A stretch of 64,000 nt of DNA from Corella eumyota (taxonomy: Eukaryota > Chordata > Ascidiacea > Phlebobranchia > Corellidae): positions 12,436,990-12,500,989 of the forward strand of contig OY720102.1 of NCBI GenBank assembly GCA_963082875.1, given 5' to 3'. Positions 11,600-22,811 of the stretch are shown one piece after another. A program made the position numbers and the translations under genes. Position 1 is the first letter of the stretch. Every line of letters begins with the position of its first letter. The notes below the pieces were generated by a model that saw only the letters and a program-made list of their open reading frames with translations, ran no database searches and was not told the DNA's origin.

Positions 11600-12165
11600 C
11601 ATTAAAAAACTGTTAAAAACAGGAGTAAACTTTTGTACTGAACTGAAATACGTGTTATTACTGACGTTACAAATCGGGGGTTTTGACAACTCACCTATCA
11701 TGTCGCTCCAATTTAATTCACATATTTTGTGGAGAACAACGTACCCAACCACTACATACTATTAAGAAAGTGAACAAAATATTAGAAAGTGGTCAAATAC
11801 AGGTGTAAACTTTGTATTTTTGTAATATACGCAATATAAGTGACGTCACAAATTGGGGGTTTTGACAACTCACCTATCATGTCGCTACAATTTATTTTTA
11901 ATATTTTGTAAAGAACAACGCACTTAATTACGACATATCTTTAAAAAAATGAACAAAATTTTAGAAAGTGGTCAAATACAGGTGTAAACTTTGTATTTTC
12001 GTAATATACGCTATATAAGTGACGTCACAAATCGAGGGTTTTGACAACTTACCTATCATGTCGCTACAATTTATTTTTGATATTTTGTGGAGAACAACGT
12101 ACCCAACAACGACATGATACCAAAATATTAGAAAGTGGTCAAATACAGATGTAAACTTAATTGTT
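11600..12165. repeat. ~178-bp tandem repeat with CRE-like sites
   Basis: About three and a half copies, starting near 11600, 11776, 11955 and 12122 (the last partial). Shared landmarks are AGAAAGTGGTCAAATACAGG, GTGACGTCACAAAT, GGGGGTTTTGACAACTCACC and ATTTTGTGGAGAACAACG. The palindrome TGACGTCA is intact at 11841 and 12020 and is TGACGTTA in the oldest copy at 11662. The array lies between the divergent starts of NCBP3 and SYNJ2BP. Confidence 0.88.
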
Positions 12166-12390
12166 CTTTTCCACATTGAGGATAAATAAATTTAAAAAAG
12201 TTCAATTTTTCCGTTTCCTTTCTTTCGATAATTTTGTGTTTTCGATTTAATTTTTTATATAAATATAATTTTTTTAACACCAACGCGGAAAATCTTGGAA
12301 ACTTGCAAAAAAATCGTAAATTTGTTCCAATAATCTTTAAATAATTTCAGACATTTTAGGGTATTAAAATTTTGTAAATAATTATTTAAA

Positions 12391-14861
12391 ATGTCGGAGA
12401 GGCCGGAGCCAGTTGAAATTATCTTAAACAGAGGACCAAACGGTAAAATTTGTATTCCTAAATTATTTCTTTTTGTAAAACTGTAGGTCGTTGGTTTAAT
12501 TCGCGCTGCGGTTACTGTTTTGTATAACTCAAAGTTATGGCAGCATAGTATAATGGTTAGAACTTCATGGGTTCAATCCCCATTGCTCTCGTGGTCGTGG
12601 GTTCAATCCCCATTGCTCTCATGCTGTAGCGTCCTTGAGTAAGGTGTTATAAACGGTATAAACTCCTGCTGAGCCAGCACTTAATTAGCAGCATAATTAC
12701 CGGGCAATTATAGTCTTTATAATATCCCAAACTGCCACAAGCAACTCAAGACTGGGTCGGAGTCTTTTGTTACTCTATGTTTAATTCACGCATTCGACTT
12801 TCCCACATCGAGGATAAAGATATACAAAAAAAAATTTAAAAAAAATGTTACTCTTTGTTTATGTGTTAAGTCGTCCCTTCTTCATCGATGATAAATAAAA
12901 ATAAAATATGGTTTAATTAAAAATAAAATTTATTTTTTAGGACTTGGTTTCAATATTCGTGGAGGGAACGATCAACCTCATCTTCCCAATGATGTTGGAA
13001 TATTTGTGACGAAGATCCGAGATAACGGGGCTGCAGCTGAGGATAAAAGGTTAAAAGAAGGAGACAAAATTATCGAGGTTTTTATTTAAAATTTTGTAAC
13101 GCTAAAATATTTTTATTTCTTCTGTTTTGCAAAATTTATATTTGATTTTGTTTTTGTTTATCCTCAATGTGGGAAGGTTAACTATACAACCTAAACATAG
13201 AGTAACATTTGTTACCATGACCTAGTCTCGAGTTGTTTCTGGCAGTTTGAAATATTATAGATTTGTGCTGGCCCAGCAGGAGTTTATACCGTTTATAGCA
13301 CCTTACTCAAGGACACTACAGCATAAGAGCAGTGGGGATTGAACCCAGGACCTCATGTAGTAAAGCCAAGTGTTCTTACCACTACACCACTCTGCCTACC
13401 TGTTTCTCTTACGGTTCAAAATGTTTTAAAATTTATAAACTTAATCAGGGAATTAATGGTTAAAAAACGATTCGCTAAAAAGGAGGTCGCATTTTTAGAG
13501 CAATAGTTGGTTAGGTCCAAGTCATGATCTTTGTTTTTTAATAACACTTGACGCGTTGCATGACATTTTTAAAATGTAACGTATTGTTTAACATTGTTAG
13601 TTATTTTTCGCACAAAAAACAAGACTGTTATGTATATAAAAAATTGCGCAACTACCAACTTAACAAAAAAGAGTGAAAAATACGCATTGTGAGATCTTGA
13701 AAAGTTTTTGTTCTTAAATGCCCTGTAGTAACCTACATTTACGGAGAATTATATTGATGTAATTATAAATGTGTGGAACCGGTAAAAATAAATTGAAAAA
13801 AATACACAAATAAACACGAAAGTTTTAATGTCGGTTGAACTTTTTAGGTTGCTTCGCTAATTCTAATATATTTGTGAAAAACGATTCGCTAATTTTAAAA
13901 AACGATTCGCTTTTAGCGAATAGCGACCCGTTATTTCGTTCCCTGTTAATATAATCTTACTTTGCATTTTTAGTAATTTAATTTGTTAAATAATTTGTTG
14001 CAGATAAATGACAACAACTTGCTTGATGTAACTCACACTGTTGCTGTTGATTATTTTCTGAACGCCGGAGAAATTGTAAATCTTAAAGTTTGGCACGGAG
14101 CAGAAAAATTCCTTGTGGTATGTTTTAAGAATTTCTTAAAAATTTGGAAAATTCTGGTTTACTTCATGTATATAAAGAATCATATTTTCAATAACCATCT
14201 ATATATATATGTATTTTTTGTGTATATCTTTATCCTCGATGTGGAAAAGTCGAATGTGCGATCTAAACATAGAGTAACATTAGTTACCCTAACCCAGTCC
14301 CGAGTTGCCCAAGGCATTTCGGGATATTGTTGATTATAATTGCCCGATAATTAAACTGCTGATTAAGTGCTGGCGAGTTTATATCAATTATAGCGCCTTA
14401 CTCAAGGGCGCTACAGCATGATATCAGTGGGGTTTAAACCCACGACCTCATGTGTGTTGTAGCAAGTGTTTTTACCATTGTCGTTATGCTGTAACGCCTT
14501 TGAGTAAGGCCAATAAACGGTATAAACTTCTGCTGAGTCAGCACTTAATCAGCAGCTTAATTATCTGACAATTATAATTTTTATAATATTCCAAACTGCC
14601 AAAGTTAACTCAAAACTGGGTCAGGGTAACTGATGTTACTCTATGTTTAGGTCGTGAAGTCGACCTTCCCACATCAGGGATAAATAAATATTTAAAAATT
14701 ATGTATATAATGTTTTTTAAATGGTTAAAAAATTTAATTTATAGGCCGAATACACCGAAAAAACAAAACCAAAAGGCTGGTCATTCAACAAAAAATTACT
14801 TTTTGCAAGCATGTTAGTTGGCGTAGCTGCAGCAGCATATTATTTATATGTGAGAAAATAA
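12391..14861 (+). CDS. SYNJ2BP: Synaptojanin-2-binding protein (OMP25-like)
   Basis: Four exons, 12391-12442, 12941-13077, 14004-14117 and 14745-14861, keep phase and give 139 residues (human about 145). This is a tail-anchored protein of the mitochondrial outer membrane. Its cytosolic PDZ domain binds C-terminal motifs of partners such as synaptojanin-2. The PDZ domain covers roughly residues 8-102, with GLGFNIRGG as the carboxylate-binding loop and the downstream ...[15 protein letters not shown] segment. The C-terminus has [20 protein letters not shown], a single membrane helix, then a short basic end (VRK), as expected for a tail anchor facing the intermembrane space. Start: [10 protein letters not shown] is the first ATG after the divergent upstream region. 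Introns 1-3 each carry SINE-A. A polyadenylation signal AATAAA lies near 15045. Confidence 0.95.
12537..12895 (+). repeat. SINE-A with a duplicated B box
   Basis: In SYNJ2BP intron 1. The segment GGGTTCAATCCCCATTGCTC is present twice in succession (12569 and 12599), so the copy carries two B boxes. 12840-12895 is a separate tail fragment. Confidence 0.88.
13155..13397 (-). repeat. SINE-A in SYNJ2BP intron 2
   Basis: Minus copy from GTTTATCCTCAATGTGGGAA to ACTACACCACTCTGCC, with a short internal deletion. Confidence 0.85.
13446..13945. mobile_element. 500-bp inverted-repeat element (CAGGGAA family)
   Basis: Ends are CAGGGAA...TTCCCTG, with subterminal copies of AACGATTCGCTAA in both orientations, and a flanking TTAAT on both sides. 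No coding frame is present. The 5-bp flank does not settle the superfamily. It occupies most of the rest of SYNJ2BP intron 2. Confidence 0.65.
14210..14694. repeat. Two SINE-A copies in opposite orientation
   Basis: 14210-14478 is minus. 14479-14694 is the plus 3' part, starting after the B box. They are joined head to body in SYNJ2BP intron 3. Confidence 0.82.
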
Positions 14862-15119
14862 TTTTAAAAATATCTTTTCTCTTCCATATTTTTGCAAAAA
14901 AACAAATTAGCAAATTATGAAAATTGTAATTATCAATTGTTGCAGAAAGTTTTTTTAATTTTTTTTCAACTTTTTACAATGTATAGAGCGATGCAAATAT
15001 AAAAAAAACTTTTGTTCGTAATTTTGATTTAAATAGCATTAAATAAATTTTAAATTGATATAAATTTTTCGTTTTTTTTTTTGAGCGACAATTTATTAAT
15101 ATTTAAACTAAATTAAAAA

Positions 15120-15645
15120 ATAGGCAAACTTTGCATTACTAAATGAGGCCCTGTTTTTTTTATTGTATATATCTTTATCCTCGATGTGGGAAGGTCGAAT
15201 GCGTGATCTAAACATAGAGTAACATCAGTTACTCTGACCCAGTCTCGAGTTGCTTGTGGCAGTTTGGAATATTATTAATTATATTTGCCCGATAATTATG
15301 CTGCTGATTAAGTGCTGGCTCAGTAGGAGTTCATATCAATCATAGTGACAGTATGAGATCACTAGGGATCAAACCAAGGACCTTGTGTACGGTAGGAGAG
15401 TGTTCTGATCACTACACCACGCTGCCGGTTGAAGACCTACTGCTCTCATGCTGTAGCGCCCTTAGGTAAGGCGCTATAAACTCTTGCTGAGCCAGCACAT
15501 AGTCAGCAGCATAATTGTTGGGCAATTATAATCTTTAATATTCCAAACTACCAAAGGCAACTTGAGACTGGGTCAGGGTAACAAACGTTACCCTTATGTT
15601 TAGGTCATGAAGTCGACTTTTCCACATCAAGGATAAAAAATACAA
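15120..15645. repeat. SINE-A inserted into SINE-A between convergent genes
   Basis: The outer plus copy (15120-15153 and 15429-15645) is split at its B box by a complete minus copy (15154-15428). It sits between the SYNJ2BP and TIMM17 3' ends. Confidence 0.82.
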
Positions 15646-16007
15646 GATAAGATAAACATAATCCCAAATTTTTGCAAATACTTTATTTTAAGATTTTTAT
15701 AAAACATTTTTACTTTAATAAAAATAACAGCATTGTTTACACATGGGCTAATAAAAAAATTGATTTATTGAATTTAAATTACTGACATATGACCGAAAAC
15801 CTATGACTCTTTTTCTGACAACATCGCCTAAAATTTTAATTTTCAGAAGCTTATTTGGAAAGAATATTCTAAAAATTAATTTTTTTGCTAAAAATTCACG
15901 AAAAATGAACAAAATAAAACAATCCACACAGATTGAAAAGAAATATTTATTAAAAAGTTCGCAAAAAATGTTAATTGTTTAAAAGAAAAAAGAACAAAAA
16001 AAACAGT

Positions 16008-19000
16008 TTATTGTATATTCTGAATTCCATTTAAATTATTTTGATCTTCTAATTGTGGGGCCTGAGGTTTATACATATCGGCTTGGAATCGATTCAAAAA
16101 AATACCAACACCTTCGATAAGAGCTAATAACACGCCTCCTATTGCTGCAGAGCCAACTGCTGGAGCCATTCCTAAAATTAACAAATTTTTTTTTAGTATA
16201 TATCTTTATTCTCGATATGGGTTGGTCGAATGCACGAACTAAACATAGAGTAATATCAGTAACCCCGACCCAGTCTCGAGTTGCCTGTAGTGGTTTGGGA
16301 TATTATAGATTATAATTGCACGATAATTAAGCTTCTGATTAAATGCTGGCTCAGCAGGAGTTTATACCGCTTACAGCACCTTACTCAGGGGCGCTACATC
16401 ATGAGAGCAGCGGGAATTAAACTGACGACCTCATGGTGGTGTAGCAAATGTTTCTACCTCTACATCACGCCGCTGGTAAATAACGAAGAACTAAAAAAGT
16501 AACTTCATTAAATGATAATTAGTTACGCAATACTTTACCTTCGTTAACGTTGATAAGTTAAATTGGACGGAATGTAACGAAAGTTATCGATAAACAGTAA
16601 AGTTAAAAATTTAATTAAAACAAACAAAATGGGTTAACGAACTTATTTTAACGAAAGTTAACAGGTCCGATAACCATTTTTAAAGTTACCTTAAAAGTTA
16701 AAATTTTACTTCGTTATTTAACGATTAATGCCCACCCTATGTAGTGGTAGGACAATTTGTTTTACTACATGTGGTCCTGGGTTCAATCCCCACTGCTCCC
16801 AAGCTGTAGCGCCCTTAAGTAAGGTGCTATAAAAGGTAAAAACTCCTGCTGAGCCAATACTTAATCAGCAGCATAATGTCGGGCAATTATAATATATAAT
16901 ATCCTAAACTGCTAAAGACAACTCGAGACTGGGTCGGGGTAACAAATGTTACTCTATGTTTAGGTCGTATGGTTGACCTACCCATATCGGGGATTAAAAA
17001 ATTCAAGAATATATAATTTGATAATTTTAAAAGTTTTAAAAAATCGTTTTTAGGAACCTTGTCTAATGGCAAGAATAAACCCAGTACCAGCTCCACTTAA
17101 AATAGAATTCCATGGGTCCTCCTTTTTTCTTAAAGCAACTAAACTACAATCACAGAGTGAAAAAGTCAAGCCCCAAACCCCAAAACTCCCCGCTGTTCTG
17201 GGAGCTTTTATTCTAAAAAAAATATGATTTATTTAAAAAAGTTAAATTTAAAATTAGTTGGTTTTAAAAAATCGATTTAAAAAAACAAATGTAGTTTTAA
17301 GGGTTGACTTCACGATCTTTCAATCTTTCGTGAAGTCAAGGATAGATAATAATTTAAAAAAAATTTTAAACAGCTATATTGGATAGTTTTGCATATTTAT
17401 TAGTGATGTATATAGCATGTTAGTATGGTTGACAATGAATCACAAAATGGCTTTAGAACCTTTAAAAAATGTCTGTGGTACTTACAATTTAAATTTCAAA
17501 AATACTGGAAAATAATAAACATCAAAAACCAGGTTACCATATTTTTTGTGTGACGTAGTAAGTACTAAGTAGCGTAGTGATTGTATACAAGAGTACTTTG
17601 CGAGAAACTTAAAAATCGAAAAAGGCTGGCGCACAAAAATGTAGCTGGTATTTTTAAAACTTAAATCCAAAGATCGCCAGAAAAAGTTAATATAAATGCA
17701 GACAGTCTTCGCTTGTTTACATTTAGCGATAAAGTGGGCTTCCCTTTTCTTTTTTAATTAAATTTATTTTTTTAAAGTTGTATATATAGCTTAAAAAGTA
17801 AGTTAAATTATTTAAAGTTAAAACCATTTTTGTGTTCAGTGAGACAAACTTTATCAATTTTTGAGTAAAAATATCGTCACTATATGACTTTAACAAAAAG
17901 TTTAACCCAAATATAAGTCTATGAACAAAGGTTGGCACCAAATCGTTAATCGTTAAATAACGAAGTTTAATTTTACGTTAAAATTTAACTTCCAAGTTAA
18001 CTTTAAAAATGGTTATCGGTCCTGTTAACTTTCGTTAAAATAAGTTCGTTAACTTAATTTTGTTACAGGTAAACTATAGTAATATTGGTATATATATTTA
18101 TGTTTAATGTCACCATTTTTTTTTTATAAATAACCGAGTTTATAATCACTATCTGGTCGCTGTTATCTAGGCATTATGCAAGTTTTAAAAAAAATTTAAA
18201 CTTATGTTTATTTAGCCAAAATATCAACTAAAATATTCACTTTTGTTTTTGTAAAAAAAATGGTATTTTTTGTTTGTTTTAATTAAATTTTAACAGTAAC
18301 GGTTGTGTAACTAATTATCATTTACGATAACTTTTGTTACATTTTGTACAAATTCACTTATCAATGATAACGAAGTTAATGTGTTGTGTTACTAATTTTC
18401 ATTTAATAAAGTTATTTTATCGGTTAACGGTGTTAGAAAGCAGAGCAGTTTTCACGAGATCTTGTGCATGCACCACACATGCATGCATACCACGATTTTC
18501 GGTTACGTGCCTGTCTAGAAAGTGGGGCAGCGAGCGCGCACGAGTTTTTTTTCGGTAAAAAAAATGCCAGCCTGAAATTGGCGTTTTGCACGCCGGGTTT
18601 TTAAAAAATTTGCTAACGCGCAATACTGACACCTTGTGGTAACATTTTTAAGCAAAATTTAAGTTAATCAAGCAAATATAAATCACGAGTGCTCACGTAA
18701 ACTGAAAATTTGTGTAGGCGTGCACACGCAGTCACGCCATTTTTTACGCTTGCTTGCACACACAAGATCTCGTCGAAAACTGCCCTACTCTTCAGACTGA
18801 CATCTGTGTGCACACATGATTTATTTTTCGTGTTTTAAACAAATTTAACTTAAATATGCTACCACAAGGTGCCAGTAGTGCGCAAGCGCAAATTTTTTTA
18901 GAAACCAGGTGTGCAAAACAATAATTTTAGGCGTGCATTTTTTTTCACCGAAAAAAACCTCGTGCGTGCACGCTGACCTACTTTTCAGACAGGTCGTCTA

Positions 19001-19737
19001 TACTAGGGATGGGACAATCGAATCCGAGTACTCCGAGGGCGAGTACTCGGCCCAAGTATTGGGAATATTTTAATACTCGTACTCGTCAAGCATTTTTTAG
19101 TACTCGGACACAGAGTAATAATTTGTCATTTAAGATCGTGCACAATTTACTAAACATAAAAAACATGATGTTTGTGTTTTTCTAATAAATTATAATCTAC
19201 TCTCAATTATATTACGTTATTTAAGCAACGATTGCTCAACAAATTCACTTTTACTTAGTAAAATTTTACGCATAATAAATTTAAGACTTTTACTTTTCGT
19301 TTGACCTTAAAATGATATTGCTATCAGCCAACGTTAAACACTTTATAATCCATGAATACAGGTTTTTTGGCAAATTTTGCTGTTTAAAATTATGCGGGAA
19401 AGATTCTCGTGAACAGTTATATACGTTTAAATGACGTCATAACCGAGTACTCGGCCGAGTATCGCAACAAAATACTCGGGCTCGTCAAATCCAAGTAATT
19501 TGGATTTCAGCCTATCCTTAGTCTATGCCCATAAATAATTTAAAATTTAAATACGAAAAATTTAAACATTTACCTTGCATTCGCCATCGCTCCGAGAAAC
19601 CGATTTGAAATTCCCTTTGGAGCATTCCTGGCTCCTCCAACAAGAGAGAAGAGTCCTCCTCCTATAAATCCGAGGCAGTAAGCTCCTCCGCAATCATCCA
19701 AAATCCTCCAAGGACACGGATCTCGATTGTAATCCAT
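16008..19737 (-). CDS. TIMM17: Mitochondrial import inner membrane translocase subunit Tim17
   Basis: Three exons on the minus strand, 19574-19737, 17058-17212 and 16008-16171, join in phase to 160 residues, close to human TIMM17A/B (about 170). Tim17 is a core subunit of the TIM23 complex in the inner mitochondrial membrane and moves presequence proteins into the matrix. Signatures are the N-terminal REPCPWRI-type motif (here [19 protein letters not shown]), the conserved Cys pair, the SFGVWG and [18 protein letters not shown] block, and glycine-rich helices ending in [13 protein letters not shown]. Four membrane segments are expected. The exon 2 donor (GTTCCT) is weak but keeps phase. Intron 1 is 2.4 kb and filled with mobile DNA. 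TIMM17A and TIMM17B cannot be told apart here. Confidence 0.95.
16192..16478 (-). repeat. SINE-A in TIMM17 intron 2
   Basis: Nearly full-length minus copy starting 20 bp upstream of TIMM17 exon 3. Confidence 0.88.
16490..16728 (-). repeat. Interspersed repeat U2, internally deleted copy
   Basis: The reverse complement aligns to 17940-18430 across both ends (TTAATCGTTAAATAACGAAG at one side, AACTAATTATCATTTA at the other) but lacks the ~200-bp middle. Rich in GTTAAC/AACGTT motifs. Non-coding and unclassified. Confidence 0.8.
16735..17005 (+). repeat. SINE-A in TIMM17 intron 2
   Basis: Plus copy with an intact B box and tail, ending about 50 bp from TIMM17 exon 2. Confidence 0.88.
17370..17900 (+). 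repeat. Interspersed repeat U1, longest copy
   Basis: About 530 bp, homologous to 5203-5560 and 7955-8025. No terminal inverted repeats or coding frame could be seen. Confidence 0.75.
17940..18430 (+). repeat. Interspersed repeat U2, full copy
   Basis: About 490 bp, in TIMM17 intron 1. It has the middle section missing at 16490-16728. A third, inverted member is at 54840-55290. Ends CGTTAATCGTTAAATAACG and TTATCGGTTAACGG suggest an imperfect inverted repeat. Confidence 0.78.
18429..18992. mobile_element. Second nested pair of the CCAGTCTGG MITE family
   Basis: An outer, older member (about 18429-18514 and 18806-18992) is interrupted by an inner member of opposite orientation (about 18515-18805, starting CCTGTCTAGAAAGTGGGGCA). 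The termini are diverged and the target duplications are not clean, unlike the copy at 9530. Confidence 0.78.
19004..19520. mobile_element. hAT-like MITE (TAGGGATGGG family)
   Basis: 517 bp. The left end TAGGGATGGGACAATCGAAT and right end CCTATCCTTA form an imperfect inverted repeat, flanked by 8-bp repeats GTCTATAC and GTCTATGC. Several GAGTACTCGG palindromes lie near both ends. No coding frame. In TIMM17 intron 1. Confidence 0.85.
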
Positions 19738-19816
19738 TTTTAAATTTAATTTTTGATCCTGAAAATTAATTTCACATAAATTTATATTTTTTATAGTTTA
19801 AGTGAATATTAAAAAT

Positions 19817-19866
19817 ATTTGTTTATCCTCGATGTAGGGAGATCAAATACACTGCCTTAACATAGC
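19817..19866 (-). repeat. SINE-A tail fragment
   Basis: Short piece, TTATCCTCGATGTAGGGAGA to AACATAG, about 80 bp upstream of the TIMM17 start. Confidence 0.6.
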
Positions 19867-19913
19867 AAAACTTGGATAATACTAAAATGGATCTCTATTA
19901 GTGTCACCAACCG

Positions 19914-21215
19914 GGTAGTACTAAAATACGGGATGCAGGGAGTTGCGGGGTGCGAGAAATACCGACGCTGTATGTAAACGTTAACAAAAAGACGCTGATT
20001 GCGAAAAAAGACGGGATTTTTATACCCTTCCCTAATCTTCCCTTGTGCCTTTATATTCAATTTTGCATCATTTCTTGACCTTTAAAGTCAATCCCACATC
20101 ACCTTTAAGCCCTTTAAACAAATACAGACATTTTTCCACAGAAAAGTACAAAAATTCCATTCCGTCTCGCATTCCGCACTTTTTTGTTAATGTTTACATA
20201 CGGTCCCGCACTGTCCCGCATCCCGTACTTAAGTAGGATATTACTGAAATGCGGGAAGTTGCGAGGTGCGGGAAATACCGACGCTGTATGTAAATGTTAA
20301 CAAAATATCGCTGAATGCGGAAAAGGACGGACTTTTTATACCTTTTCCTAATCTTCCCCTGTGCTTTATATTCGATTTCGCATTATCCCTTGGTCTTTAA
20401 AGTTAATTCTGCATTATCCTTTAGCCCTTTAAATAAATACAGTATTCATTCCGCAGTAAAGTACAAAGATTCCGTTCCGTCCCGCATTCCGAGAATTTTT
20501 GTTAACGTTTACATACGGTCTCGCATTGTCCCGCATCCCGTACTTAAGTAGGGTATTACTAAAATACGGGATGCGGGAAGTTGCAAGGTGCGGGAAATAC
20601 CGAGGCTGTATGTAAATGTTAACAAAAAATCGCTAAATGCGGAAAAGGACGGACTTTTTATACCTTTTCCTAATCTTCCCCTGTGCTTTATATTCGATTT
20701 CGCATTATCCCTTGGTCTTTAAAGTTAATTCTGCATTATCCTTTAGCCCTTTAAATAAATACAGTATTCATCCCGCAGTAAAGTACAAAAATTCCGTTCC
20801 GTCCCGCATTCCGAGAATTTTTGTTAACGTTTACATACGGTCTCGCATTGTCCCGCATCCCGTACTTAAGTAGGGTATTACTAAAATACGGGATGCGGGA
20901 AGTTGCAAGGTGCGGGAAATACCTAGGCTGTATGTAAATGTTAACAAAAAATCGCTAAATGCGGAAAAGGACAGAGTTTTTATACCCTCCCCTAATCTTC
21001 CCTTGTGCTTTATATTTGATTTCGCATTATCCCTTGACTTTTAAAGTCAATCTCACATCACCCTTAAGCCCTTTAAATAATTACATCAATTTTCCCGCAG
21101 AAAAGTAAAAAAAATGTCGTTCAGTCCCACATTCCGCGAATTTTTGTAAACGTTTACATACGGTCCCGCACTGTCCCGTATTTAAGTATTGTCCCGCCTA
21201 CCAATTAAAACAAGT
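19914..21215 (+). repeat. Tandem array of a ~322-bp fold-back repeat
   Basis: Four head-to-tail copies, starting near 19914, 20236, 20559 and 20881. Each unit begins ACTAAAATACGGGATGCGGG...GTATGTAAACGTTAAC and ends GTTAACGTTTACATACGG...CCCGCATCCCGTACTTAAG, so every unit has long imperfect inverted termini around a non-palindromic core. Copies 2 and 3 are nearly identical. The 78-codon frames repeated every 322 bp (RKRTDFLYLFLIF) are by-products. Confidence 0.9.
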
Positions 21216-21324
21216 AGTAGTACTAAAATAAATGTGAAAAGGGAGGAATGTACAAGAAAAGATTAGGGTAACTAAGGTTATAAAATTCCGCCCTTTCCGC
21301 ATTTATAAACTTGGCTGGCGACGC

Positions 21325-21810
21325 TAATGGACAATACTAAAGTACGGGACGCGGGATAGTGCGGGACCGTATGTAAACGTTAACGAAAATTCGCGGAATG
21401 CGGGACGGAACGGAATTTTTGTACTTTTCTGCGGGATGATTGCTGTTTTTATCTAAAGGGCTAAGGGGTGATGCGGGATTAACTTTAAAGGTCAAGAAAT
21501 GATGCGAAATTGAATATAAAGCACAAGGGAAGAAAAAGTCCGTCCTTTACCGCATTCAGCATTTTTTGTTAACGTTAACATACGGTCTCGGTATTTCCTG
21601 CACCCGCAACTTCCCGCATCCCGTATTTTAGTACTACCCCGTTTACATGCGGTCCCGCACTATCCCACATCCCGTGTTTAAGTATTGTCCTGCCTACCAA
21701 TTAAAACAAGTAGTACTAAACTAAATGCGAAAAGGAAGGAATGTACTAAGGTAAATTAGTGTAAGGTTATAAAAATTCCGCCCTTTCCGCATTTATAAAT
21801 CCGTATCTTG
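21325..21810 (-). repeat. Inverted member of the fold-back repeat and flank duplication
   Basis: 21328-21640 is a copy opposite in orientation to the array. The sequence following the array (CCTACCAATTAAAACAAGTA...CCGCCCTTTCCGCATTTATA, 21197-21305) is repeated after this copy at 21690-21805. The array edge was therefore duplicated with it. Confidence 0.8.
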
Positions 21811-22228
21811 GGTTTGGTAACCATGCCATACATAACATACTTAAAATCTTTGTATAAACATTATTACTTTTGGCATGTTTTAAATCATTAAATTGATTTT
21901 GTCATTTTTTCCAGTCGCATTGTTGTAATTTTAATTGTATATCGTATTTATTATTTACTTTTATCAATGTGCGAAAAACTAAAATAATAATAATAAAAAT
22001 AAACTTGGCGGGCGACGCTAATAAAGCTTCTTAAAAATTAATGCTTAGCAAACCTTAGTAAGTGGTATTATAAAACAGTCACACCTCTTCTTTATAACTC
22101 TAAAATTTTATTTTTAAATAGAAATTGCACCGACTATACTTTATAAAACAAGTTTTTAATACTTCGATTAACTGCACGTGGAAAAAATAAAATAAAAGTT
22201 GAAAAAAATTTCAACAAGGTTACTAAGC
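21811..22228. other. Non-coding gap before the MULE-type element
   Basis: AT-rich. The only structure seen is a second copy of CTTGGCGGGCGACGCTAAT at 22003 (first near 21310), at the same distance rank from the fold-back repeats. No gene seen. Confidence 0.5.
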
Positions 22229-22811
22229 TTTTAACGGGTAGAAATTATAACATCACTCTGAAATGTCGAACAATAGTAACTGTTGCGTCACAATGGTAAC
22301 TGTTTTGTGATAATGTCGATTATTTCGTTACAAAATTTTTTAGGCGCCAAACTGTTAAAAAGTCAGACATTAGTCGCAGAAATATTGTTAGCGTTTTAAA
22401 CTATAGCATAAGTCAGCATGAGATGTATAACAAAATGTGATTTTTTTAGGTTTAAGCTATTTTAAACCCCAAATATCTAAAATTAAGACTTTATCTTAAT
22501 TAGTTTGTATTTAGCAAATCAAAAAGTCCTTTTCAGGGCTACTTTATTTTCAGGGCTATCTTGAGTTATTTTTGGTATATATATTTTAATTTCTTTTTAA
22601 AGGCAGGTAATTTGTTAAAAACATTTTGTCTTGCTTTTTTATATTGTAGTTAATTAATAAGTCCTATACAAGGCTACTTTTTTTGTATATACCTTAAGTC
22701 ATTCATTTCTAAATTTATTTAGAAATATAACAATTTTTCAAGAATATTTTTCAGAACGTACAATCATAGTGATCAACATTTACCAGTTTATACTGTTAGA
22801 AAAAGAGCAAA

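Noticed and set aside
20315-20873. Two nearly identical 78-codon frames (RKRTDFLYLF...)
   Set aside because: They recur with the 322-bp repeat and the sequence around them is non-coding.
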